Numbered from the stretch's first letter, positions 49,721 to 59,721 are shown. The stretch: DNA of 64,000 nucleotides from Hymenobacter ginkgonis (GCF_009755225.1 NZ_WQKZ01000009.1:1-64000); one strand, 5' to 3'. Translations and numbers: made by a program. Notes: a model not told the origin generated them from the sequence alone.

Positions 49721-49867
49721 CCATTTCTTGCTTTCCGGCTCTTGCGGCCGGCCCTGCCAAACGCGGGGCTGGCTGCCGTGCGTTCGCGTGCTATTCACTT
49801 GGTAGCCAAGGCTGAGCGCGCCGGAAAGTCTTTCCTATGGTCAGGCTTTTTACTCCCCAGCGGCTTC

Positions 49868-52800
49868 ATGTTCGACCGGCTGATTCATTTCTCCATCCAC
49901 AATAAACTACTTATCGGGCTGTTGACCCTGGCCCTGGTGGCCTGGGGCGGCTACTCGCTCACGCACCTGCCCATCGACGCGGTGCCCGACATCACCACGA
50001 ATCAGGTGGTGGTCTACACGGTGGCTCCTTCGCTAGCAGCCGGCGACATCGAGCGGCTCGTGTCCTTTCCCATCGAGCAGAGCGTGGCCACCATTCCTGG
50101 CCGCCAGGAGGTGCGCTCGTTCTCGCGCTTCGGCCTCTCGGTCGTAACCATCGTTTTTGAAGATAAAACTGATATTTACTGGGCGCGCCAGCAAGTCAGC
50201 GAGCGGCTGTTGGAAGCCGAAAGCCAGATTCCGGCCGGCATCGGGCGGCCCGAGCTGTCGCCGGTTTCCACCGGCCTGGGCGAGGTCTACCAATACCTGG
50301 TGCGGGCCGAGCCGGGCTACGAAAAGCAGTACGACGCCCGCGAGCTGCGCACCATTCAGGACTGGATAGTGCGGCGGCAGCTGCTGGGTACGCCCGGCGT
50401 GGCCGACGTGAGCAGCTTTGGCGGGCTGCTCAAACAGTACGAAGTAGCCCTGGACCCCCAGCGCCTGCAAGCGGCCGGGGTGACCGTGGACCAGGTGTAC
50501 CAGGCCGTCAGCCAGGGCAACCAGAACGCGGGCGGGGCCTACATCGACCGCAGTCCCACGGCCTACTATATCCGCACCGAGGGGCTGGCTCAAACCCCGG
50601 CCGACATCGGCAACATCGTGGTGCGCACCACCCAAAACGGCCTGCCCGTGCTGGTGCGCGACGTGGCCACCGTGCAGCTGGGCTCAGCCGTGCGCTATGG
50701 GGCCATGACCCGCAACCAGGAGGGGGAAGTAACCGGAGGCATCGTGCTCATGCTAAAAGGGGCCAACGCCAACGACGTGATTAGAGCCGTCAAGCAGCGC
50801 ATGGCCACCATCCGCCAGACGTTGCCAAAGGGGGTAACAGTGGACGTATACCTGGACCGGTCGGAGCTGGTGGGCCGCGCCATTCACACGGTCCAAAAGA
50901 ACCTGCTCGAAGGCGCGCTCATCGTCGTATTCGTGCTGGTGCTCTTCCTGGGCAACTGGCGGGCCGGGCTGGTGGTGGCCTCGGTCATCCCGTTGGCCAT
51001 GCTCTTTGCCATCAGCCTGATGCGCCTGTTCGGCGTCTCGGGCAACCTGATGAGTCTCGGGGCCATTGACTTCGGGCTTATTGTGGACGGAGCCGTCATC
51101 ATCGTCGAGGCCATTGTGCACCGCCTGCACGGCGGCGGGGCCGGGCTGACGGGCCGGCTCTCGGGCGAGCAGATGGACGAGGAAACCTACCAGGCCGCGA
51201 GCAAAATCCGCTCCTCGGCCGCCTTCGGGGAAATCATCATCCTTATCGTATACCTGCCCTTGCTGGCGCTGGCCGGCATTGAAGGGCGCATGTTCCGGCC
51301 GATGGCCCAGACCGTGGCCTTCGCCATTCTGGGGGCCTTTATCCTCTCGCTTACCTACGTGCCCATGATGTCGGCGCTGGCGCTGAGTCGCAACGCGGAC
51401 CCGAAAGCCACCATCTCCGACCGGCTGCTGGGCTGGCTTACCCGACGCTACGACCCGCTGGTGGCGGGCGCGCTGCGTCACAAAACCATCGTCCTTGGCT
51501 CGGCCGTCGCCCTGTTAGTAGGGGCGTTTCTGCTATTCCGCACCCTGGGCGGGGAATTCATTCCTCAGCTGGCGGAGGGCGATTTCGCAGTGGAGCTGCG
51601 CACGTTGCCCGGCTCGTCGCTGGAATACACCGTCGAGAAAAGCCAGCAGGCGGCCGGCATTCTCAAGCGGCAGTTTCCCGATGAGGTCAAGGAAGTAGTG
51701 GCCAAAGTCGGCGCGGCCGAGATTCCCACCGACCCCATGCCGGTCGAAGCAGCCGACGTAATGGTTATTCTCCGGCCCCAGGCTAAGTGGAAAAAAGCCG
51801 ACAACCAAGCCGACCTAGCCGAGCAGATGGCCGCCGCCGTGGGCATCATTCCCGGCGTCACCTTCGGCTTTCAGCAGCCCATCCAGATGCGCTTCAATGA
51901 GCTGATTTCGGGCGCTAAGCAGGACGTGGTACTCAAGATTTTCGGCGAAGACCTCACCCAGCTGGCCGACTACGCCCGCCAAGCCGGGGCCGTGGTGCGC
52001 CGGGTGCCGGGGGCCGAAGACGTGTACGTGGAGCAGGTCACCGGCCTGCCCCAAATCGTGGTGCGCCTCGACCGCGCCCGCCTGGCTCGCTTCGGGCTGA
52101 GCGTGGGCGAAGTAAACCGCACGGTGCAAACCGCCTTCGCTGGCCAGACGGCCGGGCAGGTATTTGAGCAGGAGCGGCGCTACGACTTGGTGCTGCGCCT
52201 GCGCAGTGACCTGCGGCGGGACATCAACAGCGTGCGCCAGCTCTTTATCGCAACCCCCACCGGCCAGCAGGTGCCATTGGAGCAGGTGGCCACCGTGGCC
52301 TTGGTCGAGGGGCCAAACCAGATTCAGCGCGACGATACCAAGCGCCGGGTGTCGGTGGGCTTCAACGTGCGGGGCCGGGACGTGGAAACGGTGGTGCGGG
52401 AAGTGCAGCAGCGCTTAGGCCAGCAAGTCCGGTTCGCGCCGGGCTACTACACCACGTACGGCGGGCAGTTCGAGAACCTGCGCGAGGCCACCGACCGGCT
52501 CAGTATCGCGGTGCCGGTGGCGCTGGGACTCATTTTCGTGCTGCTCTTCTTTACGTTCCACTCGGTTAAGCAGGCGCTGCTGATTTTCACGGCCATTCCG
52601 CTCTCGGCCATCGGCGGGGTTCTGGCCCTGTGGCTGCGGGGTATGCCGTTCAGCATCCCGGCCGGGGTGGGCTTTATTGCCCTGTTCGGGGTGGCGGTGC
52701 TCAATGGCATCGTGCTCATCGGCTACTTCAACCAGCTCAAGGTGGAAGGAGTAACCGACCTGTACGAGCGCATTCGCAAGGGCACGGAGGTGCGGTTGCG

Positions 52801-54346
52801 GCCGGTGTTGATGACGGCCACGGTCGCCTCCCTGGGTTTTTTACCGATGGCGCTGGCTACCTCGGCGGGGGCGGAAGTGCAGCGGCCCCTGGCCACGGTG
52901 GTTATCGGCGGCCTGGTCACGGCCACGCTGCTGACGCTACTGGTGCTGCCAGTGCTGTACGCCCTGAGTGAAAAAGGAGCGACCAAGCCGATGGCACCCC
53001 CGGCGAGCACGCCGCGCCCCACTATTGCGCAGACCGTATGCCTACTGCTGGTCATGGGGCTAGCAACCCTGCTGCCGGGCCGGGTGCAGGGTCAGGATGT
53101 GCAGCTGCCCCCGGCTGGCTCGCCCCTGAACTCGGCCCAGGCCGTGACGCAGGCCTTGGGCGCGGGGGGCACCGTACAGACCGCCCAGCGGGCCGTGCAG
53201 GCGCAACAAGCCTTGCGACGCGGGGCCGTGGATTTCAGTAAAACGACCCTTAACGGCTCGGTCGGCCAGTACAACACCTACCGGGTAGACAATCAGTTTT
53301 CCATTGTGCAGCCCTTGGCCCTGCCCGGCGTGTACCGCAACGCGGCGCGGGTAGCGGGGCAACTACTAACTGGGCGGGAATTGCAACTCGCCCAGGCACG
53401 GGTAGAACTACGCCGGCAGGTGCGCCTGGCCTACGAGCAGGCCGTGTACGCCCGCCATCGACTGCGCACCCTGCGCGGGCAGGACAGCCTGTACGCGGAG
53501 TTTCTGCGGGCGGCCAACCTGCGCTTCAAAACCGGCGAAGTGGCCCGGCTCGAACCCGCCACGGCCCTGGTGCAGCAGGGTGAAACCCGCGTCTTGGTGC
53601 GGCAGGCCCGCACGGACTACGCCGTGGCGCGTCGGCAATTGCAAGCCCTGCTCCAACAAGCCGGCCCCGTGACGGTGGCGGACAGTGTATTGCGCCCCCT
53701 AGTGCCAACTGCTGCCGTAGCACTGGATACGGCTACGGCAGCGGCCCCGGCCCTGGCCGATACGGCGTTACTCCAAACCAATCCCCAGGCGCGGGTACTG
53801 GCCCAACAGATTCAGGAGCGCCGGGCGGAAACCCGCCTGGAACAAGCGCGGGGCCTACCCGACTTCACGGTGGGGTACTTCAACCAGTCCTTGAAGGGTC
53901 CCCAAACTGTCGGCGGTATCGGCGGCACTGAGCGCGATTACGGCCCTGGGGACCGCTTTCAGGGCGTGCAGGCCTCCGTGGGGATGCCCCTGTACCGCCG
54001 CCCCCAAAAGGCGCGGGTGCAGGCCGCCCGCTTGCAGGAGCAAACGGCTCAAATCAGCTACGCCCGCTACCGCGCCGAGCTGGCTGGCCGCCTGGATGAG
54101 TTGCTGGCCCAGCGCCGCGAGCAGATTGAGCGCCTGCGCTTCTACGAGCAGACGGGCCTGCCGCAAGCGGCCGTGCTTGTGCGCCTTAGCACGCGGGCAT
54201 TCAAGGCCGGCGAAACCGGCTATGCGGAATATCTGCTCAACCTGGAGCGCGCCCTGCGCCTGCGCACCGACTACCTGAGCGCCCTGCTGGCCCATAACCA
54301 AACCGTCATCGAACTGGACGCGCTGCTGGCCGGCGACGCCCAATAA
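49868..54346 (+). CDS. czcA: CzcA-type RND metal pump fused to a TolC-like outer-membrane channel
   Basis: The 1492-residue protein joins two pump parts. Residues 1 to about 1035 form a full HME-RND permease, with IPIDAVPDI-type opening, the helix-4 motif GAIDFGLIVDGAVIIVEAIV and 12 helices. After a Pro-rich linker comes a signal-like hydrophobic segment (TVCLLLVMGLATLLPGRVQG, about residue 1055). A TolC-type protein follows to the end (FKTGEVARLEPATALVQQ and FKAGETGYAEYLLNLE repeats). Such fusions are common in Bacteroidota; cleavage at the inner signal could release the channel. The DFG...VDG motif suggests Zn/Co/Cd. The ATG at 49868 gives the standard start MFDRLIHFSIHNKLLIG. Confidence 0.92.
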   Translation: MFDRLIHFSIHNKLLIGLLTLALVAWGGYSLTHLPIDAVPDITTNQVVVYTVAPSLAAGDIERLVSFPIEQSVATIPGRQEVRSFSRFGLSVVTIVFEDKTDIYWARQQVSERLLEAESQIPAGIGRPELSPVSTGLGEVYQYLVRAEPGYEKQYDARELRTIQDWIVRRQLLGTPGVADVSSFGGLLKQYEVALDPQRLQAAGVTVDQVYQAVSQGNQNAGGAYIDRSPTAYYIRTEGLAQTPADIGNIVVRTTQNGLPVLVRDVATVQLGSAVRYGAMTRNQEGEVTGGIVLMLKGANANDVIRAVKQRMATIRQTLPKGVTVDVYLDRSELVGRAIHTVQKNLLEGALIVVFVLVLFLGNWRAGLVVASVIPLAMLFAISLMRLFGVSGNLMSLGAIDFGLIVDGAVIIVEAIVHRLHGGGAGLTGRLSGEQMDEETYQAASKIRSSAAFGEIIILIVYLPLLALAGIEGRMFRPMAQTVAFAILGAFILSLTYVPMMSALALSRNADPKATISDRLLGWLTRRYDPLVAGALRHKTIVLGSAVALLVGAFLLFRTLGGEFIPQLAEGDFAVELRTLPGSSLEYTVEKSQQAAGILKRQFPDEVKEVVAKVGAAEIPTDPMPVEAADVMVILRPQAKWKKADNQADLAEQMAAAVGIIPGVTFGFQQPIQMRFNELISGAKQDVVLKIFGEDLTQLADYARQAGAVVRRVPGAEDVYVEQVTGLPQIVVRLDRARLARFGLSVGEVNRTVQTAFAGQTAGQVFEQERRYDLVLRLRSDLRRDINSVRQLFIATPTGQQVPLEQVATVALVEGPNQIQRDDTKRRVSVGFNVRGRDVETVVREVQQRLGQQVRFAPGYYTTYGGQFENLREATDRLSIAVPVALGLIFVLLFFTFHSVKQALLIFTAIPLSAIGGVLALWLRGMPFSIPAGVGFIALFGVAVLNGIVLIGYFNQLKVEGVTDLYERIRKGTEVRLRPVLMTATVASLGFLPMALATSAGAEVQRPLATVVIGGLVTATLLTLLVLPVLYALSEKGATKPMAPPASTPRPTIAQTVCLLLVMGLATLLPGRVQGQDVQLPPAGSPLNSAQAVTQALGAGGTVQTAQRAVQAQQALRRGAVDFSKTTLNGSVGQYNTYRVDNQFSIVQPLALPGVYRNAARVAGQLLTGRELQLAQARVELRRQVRLAYEQAVYARHRLRTLRGQDSLYAEFLRAANLRFKTGEVARLEPATALVQQGETRVLVRQARTDYAVARRQLQALLQQAGPVTVADSVLRPLVPTAAVALDTATAAAPALADTALLQTNPQARVLAQQIQERRAETRLEQARGLPDFTVGYFNQSLKGPQTVGGIGGTERDYGPGDRFQGVQASVGMPLYRRPQKARVQAARLQEQTAQISYARYRAELAGRLDELLAQRREQIERLRFYEQTGLPQAAVLVRLSTRAFKAGETGYAEYLLNLERALRLRTDYLSALLAHNQTVIELDALLAGDAQ

Positions 54347-54365
54347 TTCAACGCTTTATCACCTG

Positions 54366-55577
54366 ATGCTTCCATCATTTAATCAAGTTACTCCCCTGCT
54401 GTTGTCACGACTCGGGCGGGTGGGACTTCCCCTGCTGACCGCGCTGCTGCTTACTGCCTGCGGGTCGGGCGGCGAAGAGAAAACGGCGGAAAAGGCCGAA
54501 GCGGCTACTGAAAAACCTGAGGCTGATGCGCCGGCCGATGTCGTGCGCCTGTCGGCCCTTGAGCAGCAGGCCGCGGGCCTGGTGCTGGGCCACCTCGCAG
54601 AACGCCCCCTGGGCACTGGCCTGGCCGTCAGCGGCACGCTGGACGTGCCCCCCGAAAGCGCGCTGGCCGTGGCTGCCCCCCTGGGCGGCTTCGTGGAAAG
54701 CACGAGTCTGCTGCAAGGCTCGCGGGTGCGCAAGGGGGAGGTACTGGCCATCATCCGCAATCCTGAGTTCGTGCAGCTGCAACAGGACTACCTCGAAGCC
54801 ACTAGCCGCCTGCGCTACGCCCAGGCTGACTTGGACCGCCAGCGCGAACTCTACCAGCAGGAAGTAGCGCCCCAAAAGAATTTCCAGCGGGCGCAGGCCG
54901 AATACGATGCCTTGCGGGTGCAAACCCAGGCCCAGGCCGCCCGGCTGCGGCTGGCCGGCCTGCCGGTCGGGGGCCAGCTCGTGAGCACGGCCGCCGTGCG
55001 GGCCCCGCGCAGCGGGTTCGTGCGGGCGGTGAACGTGACGGTAGGCCAAAGCGTGACGGCCGCCGATGCGCTGTTTGAGCTGGTAGACCCCACCCACCTG
55101 CACGTCGAGCTATCGGTGTTTGAGAAGGACGTGCCGCGCATTCAGGCCGGCCAGCTCATCCGCTTCGCCCTGCCCAGCGACTCGGCCGCGGGCCGCGAGC
55201 GCACGGCCCGCGTCTACCTTATCAGCCGCGCCATCAACGGTCCCGACCGCACGGTGCGGGTGCACGGCCACCTCGACCAGGAGAACGACCCGGCCTTGCT
55301 GCCGGGCCTCTACGTGCGGGCTACCATTGAAACGGGCCGCAACACCGTTCCTACCCTGCCCGAGGCGGCCGTGGTACGCTACGCCGGTCAGACGTACGGC
55401 TTCATACCGGTTAGCCCGGCCGGCTCCTACCGGATGATAGCCCTGCCTACCGGCCGCAGCGAAGACGGCTATACGGAGGTAAAGCGCCCGGCGAATCTGC
55501 CGGCTACCACGACGTTCGTAGTCAAGGGTGCGTATTCGCTGCTGGCCAAGCTCAAGAATACGGCCGACGAAGACTAA
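54366..55577 (+). CDS. czcB: CzcB-like periplasmic adaptor lipoprotein
   Basis: The 403-residue protein has a lipoprotein signal (LLTALLLTAC) and then an acidic Ala-rich linker. The membrane-fusion domains follow: AVAAPLGGFVESTSLLQGSR, the hairpin VQLQQDYLEATSRLRYAQAD, VRAPRSGFVRAVNVTVGQSV, and a beta barrel. It should connect the CzcA pump to its fused TolC channel. It lies 19 bases after the fusion gene. No metal-binding extension is visible. Confidence 0.9.
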   Translation: MLPSFNQVTPLLLSRLGRVGLPLLTALLLTACGSGGEEKTAEKAEAATEKPEADAPADVVRLSALEQQAAGLVLGHLAERPLGTGLAVSGTLDVPPESALAVAAPLGGFVESTSLLQGSRVRKGEVLAIIRNPEFVQLQQDYLEATSRLRYAQADLDRQRELYQQEVAPQKNFQRAQAEYDALRVQTQAQAARLRLAGLPVGGQLVSTAAVRAPRSGFVRAVNVTVGQSVTAADALFELVDPTHLHVELSVFEKDVPRIQAGQLIRFALPSDSAAGRERTARVYLISRAINGPDRTVRVHGHLDQENDPALLPGLYVRATIETGRNTVPTLPEAAVVRYAGQTYGFIPVSPAGSYRMIALPTGRSEDGYTEVKRPANLPATTTFVVKGAYSLLAKLKNTADED

Positions 55578-55595
55578 TCCATTCCGCGCCCGCTC

Positions 55596-56204
55596 ATGCT
55601 CGAACTACTCACCGGCACCCTCCTGCTCAGCCTGCTTCACGCCGCCATCCCCAACCACTGGGCTCCGGTGCTGGCCGTGGCGCGGGCTGAACGCTGGCCC
55701 CTACGCCGGGCGGTGGGGCTGACGGCAGTAGCCGGCCTGGCCCACGTACTGAGTACCGTACTGCTGGGCCTGGCCCTGGGGCTGCTGGGCTGGCGGCTTT
55801 CAGACCACTTTGCGCAGGTGGCCGCTTGGGCTGCGCCAGCGCTGCTTATCGGCATTGGCCTGCTCTACGCGCTTTCGGGGCCGGGTCATGCGCACCCCGA
55901 CCCGACTACCCCCTCGCGCCGGGGCAAGCACTTCGTGCTCGGCCTGGCCCTGACCATGTTTCTGGCTCCCTGCCTGGAAGTGCAGACTTTCTTTCTCACG
56001 GCCGGCACGCGGGGGCCACTCGTGCTGGCGCTGCTCATGGCCGTGTACCTGGTAGCCTCCGTGGCCGCTATGTGCGTGCTGGTCGCCGTGGCCTTTCGGG
56101 GCCTGCACCACCTGCCCCTAGCCGGAATCGCCCGCTACGAGCGCCGCCTGACGGGGGCGGTGCTCGTGGGGGTAGGCATCGCCGGCTTTTTTGTGGAATG
56201 GTAG
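55596..56204 (+). CDS. Membrane protein with HxxxPxHW motif, possible metal exporter
   Basis: The 202-residue protein has about six membrane helices and an N-terminal motif LLHAAIPNHWAPVLAVARAE. This recalls the His motif in the first helix of NiCoT/RcnA/UreH-like transporters. A loop HAHPDPTTPSRRGKH adds further His. It lies 18 bases after czcB and 48 before a P-type ATPase gene, so a role in nickel, cobalt or zinc movement is plausible. The family assignment is tentative. Confidence 0.65.
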   Translation: MLELLTGTLLLSLLHAAIPNHWAPVLAVARAERWPLRRAVGLTAVAGLAHVLSTVLLGLALGLLGWRLSDHFAQVAAWAAPALLIGIGLLYALSGPGHAHPDPTTPSRRGKHFVLGLALTMFLAPCLEVQTFFLTAGTRGPLVLALLMAVYLVASVAAMCVLVAVAFRGLHHLPLAGIARYERRLTGAVLVGVGIAGFFVEW

Positions 56205-56252
56205 CCGGCCAGCGTCTTCTCTCTTCTCTTAACACGCTTGTATAGACTGTAT

Positions 56253-58385
56253 ATGCCGGACCCTACTTCATCCAATACCAACGAGGAACTGAACACCGCC
56301 AAGCAGGTGAACCTCGACAATGTGGGCGCGCTCAACCGCGAGCAGCTCACGCCCCAAGCTGCGGCCGAGCCCCAGGGCCACGATGTCGCGGGTCACGACC
56401 ATGCTCCCGCCGAGGGCAAGCCGGCGGGTCACGACCACCACGACCATAGCCACGCCGGGCACTCCCATGACTCCGGCGAACTGGACCTAGATGAGGAGGA
56501 GGAGCACGACCATGACCACGGCCCGGCCGGTGCTAATCCCTACCTGCTGCCCGGCATTAGCCTAGTGCTGCTGCTGGTCGGCCTGGCGCTGGACCACTAC
56601 CAGGCGGGCTTCTTTACCGGCTACGTGCGGCCGGCCTGGTATGGGCTGGCCTTCGTGCTGGTAGGCTGGAACGTGGTCAAGGCGGCCGTGCTCAGCATCC
56701 CCAGCGGCAACGTGTTCAACGAGTTTCTGCTGATGAGCCTCGCCACCATCGGCGCGTTTGCCATCGGTGAATACCCCGAAGGCGTGGCCGTCATGCTCTT
56801 CTATACCGTGGGCGAGTTGTTTCAGGACGCGGCCGTGAATCGGGCCAAGCGCAGCATCAAGGCCCTGCTCGAAATTCAGGCCACCGAAGTGACGGTGGTG
56901 CGCGGCGGCAAGAATCTAGTCATTGACCCTAAAGCCGTGCAGGTGGGGGATATAATGGAAATCAGGCCTGGCGAGAAAGTAGCCCTCGACGGGACGCTAA
57001 ACGCGACGGCTGCCAGCTTCAACACAGCCGCCCTAACCGGCGAGTCGGCCCCGCAAACCAAGCAGCCGGGCGAAGCCGTGCTGGCGGGCATGATTAATCT
57101 CGAAAGCCTGGTGCAAGTGACCGTTACGGCGGGCTTTCAGGATACCAAGCTCAGCAAGATTCTGGCAATGGTGCAGGACGCGGTGGGCCGCAAGGCCAAG
57201 ACCCAGCAGTTCATCACCCGGTTCGCCAAAGTGTACACCCCCATCGTGGTGGGGCTGGCCACGCTGCTGGTGCTGGTGCCGCTGCTGGTCGTGCACGATT
57301 ATGTTTTTCGCGACTGGCTTTACCGGGCGCTGGTGTTTCTAGTCATTTCCTGCCCCTGCGCGTTGGTCGTCAGCATTCCGCTAGGCTACTTCGGCGGCAT
57401 CGGGGCTGCCTCCAAGGCGGGCATCCTCTTCAAGGGCTCCAACTTTTTGGACGTGCTGCGCGAGATTGATACCGTCGTGATGGACAAGACCGGCACGCTG
57501 ACCAAGGGCGTGTTTGCCGTGCAGCAGGTGCAGCCCGCGCCCGGCACTGAGCCCGCGCAGCTGCTGCGGCTGGTTGGCGCGTTGGAAACCAAGTCTACCC
57601 ACCCCATTGCCCGCGCTGTGGTCGCCCACGTCGGGGAGGCAGTTGCCGGCGTAGCCGTAGAAAACGTGGAGGAAATCGCCGGCCACGGATTGCGTGGTCG
57701 GGTAGACGGCCGGGACGTACTGGCCGGCAATACCAAGCTGTTAAGCAAGTTCAACGTCGGCTACCCAACCGAAGTAGACCAGGTAGCTGACAGCATCGTG
57801 GTGGCCGCTATCGACGGGAAGTACGCCGGCTACCTCACCGTAGCCGACGCCCCGAAGGAAGACGCGGCCCAGGCCGTCCGGGAGCTGAAAGCCGACGGCA
57901 TCACCAAGCTCGTCATGCTCTCCGGCGATAAGGACAGCATCGTGCAGCGCGTGGCCAAGGAGTTGGGCATCACCGAAGCCCACGGCGGCCTGTTGCCCGA
58001 AGACAAGGCCAGGTACGTGCAGCAGTACCTGAGCGAGGGCCGCAAGCTGGCCTTCGTGGGCGACGGGGTGAACGACGCGCCCGTGGTGGCCCTAGCCGAC
58101 GTGGGCATTGCGATGGGTGGCCTGGGCTCGGATGCCACCATTGAAACCGCCGATGTGGTGATTCAGACCGACCACCCCAGCAAGATTGCCACGGCCCGTC
58201 GCATCGCCCGTGCCACGCATAACGTGGTGTGGCAGAATATCTGGCTGGCCTTTGCCGTGAAGGCTGTTGTCCTGGCGCTGGGCGCGGGTGGGCTGGCTAC
58301 GATGTGGGAAGCCGTCTTTGCCGATGTGGGGGTTGCCCTGCTGGCCATTCTCAACGCCGTGCGCATCCAGCGCATGAAATTCTAA
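56253..58385 (+). CDS. zntA: Zn/Cd-type P1B ATPase with His-rich N-terminus
   Basis: The 710-residue protein has the P1B hallmarks: the metal site CPC (Cys367, Cys369) in ISCPCALVVSIP, the phosphorylation motif DKTGTLTKG (Asp411), the KSTHPIARAVV HP motif and GDGVNDAPVVALADVGIAMG. The CPC form together with a later KAVVLALGAGG helix fits Zn2+/Cd2+/Pb2+ export. There is no HMA domain; instead residues 43-89 are extremely His/Asp-rich (GHDHHDHSHAGHSHD). The ATG at 56253 is preferred to TTG at 56238. Confidence 0.92.
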   Translation: MPDPTSSNTNEELNTAKQVNLDNVGALNREQLTPQAAAEPQGHDVAGHDHAPAEGKPAGHDHHDHSHAGHSHDSGELDLDEEEEHDHDHGPAGANPYLLPGISLVLLLVGLALDHYQAGFFTGYVRPAWYGLAFVLVGWNVVKAAVLSIPSGNVFNEFLLMSLATIGAFAIGEYPEGVAVMLFYTVGELFQDAAVNRAKRSIKALLEIQATEVTVVRGGKNLVIDPKAVQVGDIMEIRPGEKVALDGTLNATAASFNTAALTGESAPQTKQPGEAVLAGMINLESLVQVTVTAGFQDTKLSKILAMVQDAVGRKAKTQQFITRFAKVYTPIVVGLATLLVLVPLLVVHDYVFRDWLYRALVFLVISCPCALVVSIPLGYFGGIGAASKAGILFKGSNFLDVLREIDTVVMDKTGTLTKGVFAVQQVQPAPGTEPAQLLRLVGALETKSTHPIARAVVAHVGEAVAGVAVENVEEIAGHGLRGRVDGRDVLAGNTKLLSKFNVGYPTEVDQVADSIVVAAIDGKYAGYLTVADAPKEDAAQAVRELKADGITKLVMLSGDKDSIVQRVAKELGITEAHGGLLPEDKARYVQQYLSEGRKLAFVGDGVNDAPVVALADVGIAMGGLGSDATIETADVVIQTDHPSKIATARRIARATHNVVWQNIWLAFAVKAVVLALGAGGLATMWEAVFADVGVALLAILNAVRIQRMKF

Positions 58386-58389
58386 CCTC

Positions 58390-59175
58390 ATGCTACTGAC
58401 TATTCCTACGGCAGTTACGCCTCCCTGGACGACCTTAGTAGGTTTCTCGCTGCTGCCCGCTATCGTCATGATTGCCGGGGCGGCGCTGGCTGTGTGGCGA
58501 GCGCCCGGCCCAAAACTGCGCAGTGCCATTCTTCACTTCGCAGCTGGCGTCATCTTCTCCGTCGTCGCCGTGGAACTGCTGCCCGACATCGTGCAGCACC
58601 ACGCTCCCTACGAAGTAGCTATTGGTTTTGGCCTTGGGGTAGCCACGATGCTTGGCTTGCGCTACTTTACCCAGCGCTTAGAAAAGCAGCAGGAAACGAC
58701 CTCCGAAACATCAGTTGGTACGGGTTCTCCCAGCGCGTCGCCACTACCGTGGGGCCTGCTGGTGGCTATCGGCATCGACATTCTCATTGATGGGCTGCTG
58801 CTCGGCATTGGCTTTGCCGCTGGCGCGAAAGAAGGCACCTTACTGGCCATCGCGTTGACCATTGAACTGCTGTCGCTAGGCTTGGCTACGGCCGTGGAGC
58901 TGCGCGACGGCGGGCATAGTAAAGGCCGGGCCGTGGCCATCGTGGCGGGCACCTCCCTGATGCTGCTCGTGGGAGCTGGTATCGGAAACACGGTGCTGCG
59001 CGGGGCTACTGGCAACCTACTGGAAATTGTGCTTTCTTTTGGCTTGGCGGCGCTGCTCTTCCTAGTCACTGAAGAACTGCTAACCGAGGCCCACGAGGAA
59101 ACCGAAACTCCACTGCTCACGCTGTCTTTCTTCGTGGGCTTCCTGCTCTTTCTGTTGCTGGGCATGGTCGCCTAG
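58390..59175 (+). CDS. ZIP-like metal transporter
   Basis: The 261-residue protein has eight predicted membrane helices and a ZIP-like arrangement: LHFAAGVIFSVVAVELLPDI in an early helix and IGIDILIDGLLLGIGFAAGA in the middle. The canonical HNxPEG is replaced by DILIDG, so metal coordination differs from typical ZIPs. A short Ser/Thr/Glu loop separates the halves. It follows the ATPase stop by four bases and ends the metal operon. Direction of transport cannot be inferred. Confidence 0.75.
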   Translation: MLLTIPTAVTPPWTTLVGFSLLPAIVMIAGAALAVWRAPGPKLRSAILHFAAGVIFSVVAVELLPDIVQHHAPYEVAIGFGLGVATMLGLRYFTQRLEKQQETTSETSVGTGSPSASPLPWGLLVAIGIDILIDGLLLGIGFAAGAKEGTLLAIALTIELLSLGLATAVELRDGGHSKGRAVAIVAGTSLMLLVGAGIGNTVLRGATGNLLEIVLSFGLAALLFLVTEELLTEAHEETETPLLTLSFFVGFLLFLLLGMVA

Positions 59176-59211
59176 CTCGACTACCTCCCAGTGAGTTGGC
59201 TTATAGAAGAC

Positions 59212-59256
59212 AAGAACCCTCGCACTAAACTTTCAGGAGTTGGTGCGAGGGTTCTT
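59212..59256 (+). terminator. Strong hairpin terminator of the metal operon
   Basis: Perfect 14-base arms AAGAACCCTCGCAC and GTGCGAGGGTTCTT enclose a 17-base loop, 36 bases after the ZIP-like stop. The left arm begins AAGAA and the right ends TTCTT, so it works on either strand. GC content drops sharply beyond this point. Confidence 0.82.
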
Positions 59257-59680
59257 AGGGTGTGGAATCTGCGGGATTGCAGGCGCAATTTGCACGATAT
59301 GGCTTGAACTAGCTTGCTGCTCTGAGCCCGTTAATCACCTTTTTTATGCTTGTGAGGCTTCAAATCGGGGTGTTTCGGTGCGTTCGGTGGGTCAACCCGT
59401 CTTCTTCTGTCGGGTGTGCCGTCTTCTTTGTTTGGTTTTGGTCCAGGTTTGAGGCCCATAATGACGAATGGTTTTTAGAGGTAAAACTTCTTTTCAAGAC
59501 CTTTCAGTAGTGAGTAATACTCCTTACTGAGAGCTAATAAACGAAGAAAAAACTTTTGGTAAAACAGAAAATATCCTGCCCCTAAATTTTATGAATAAAA
59601 ATAGAGAGATAGTGCAAAATCAAGAGTATAAATACCTTGTTTGAAGGCACTTGCATGTGAGACCTGATTTTTTCACTAAA
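59257..59680. other. AT-rich gene-free stretch opening the defence-like island
   Basis: No convincing gene is found. A 70-codon frame at 59240-59452 overlaps the terminator and has no recognisable features. From about 59500 the composition becomes strongly AT-rich, unlike the rest of the window, suggesting the edge of transferred DNA. Confidence 0.5.
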
Positions 59681-59718
59681 CGAAATCGCCCGAATTCGGG
59701 CGAAATTTCGTACCTTTG
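59681..59718 (+). promoter_or_regulatory. Promoter with 30-bp palindromic operator upstream of abiF
   Basis: CGCCCGAATTCGGGCG (59687-59702) is a perfect 16-base palindrome flanked by CGAAAT and ATTTCG, which extend the symmetry. TACCTTTG (59711-59718), an exact -7 box, follows directly. Transcription would start near 59722. The palindrome covers the -35 to -15 region, so a bound protein would repress. Confidence 0.65.
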
Positions 59719-59721
59719 TCT

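Noticed and set aside
59240..59452. 70-codon frame after the metal operon terminator
   Set aside because: It starts within the terminator hairpin, has no family features and no promoter or conserved start.
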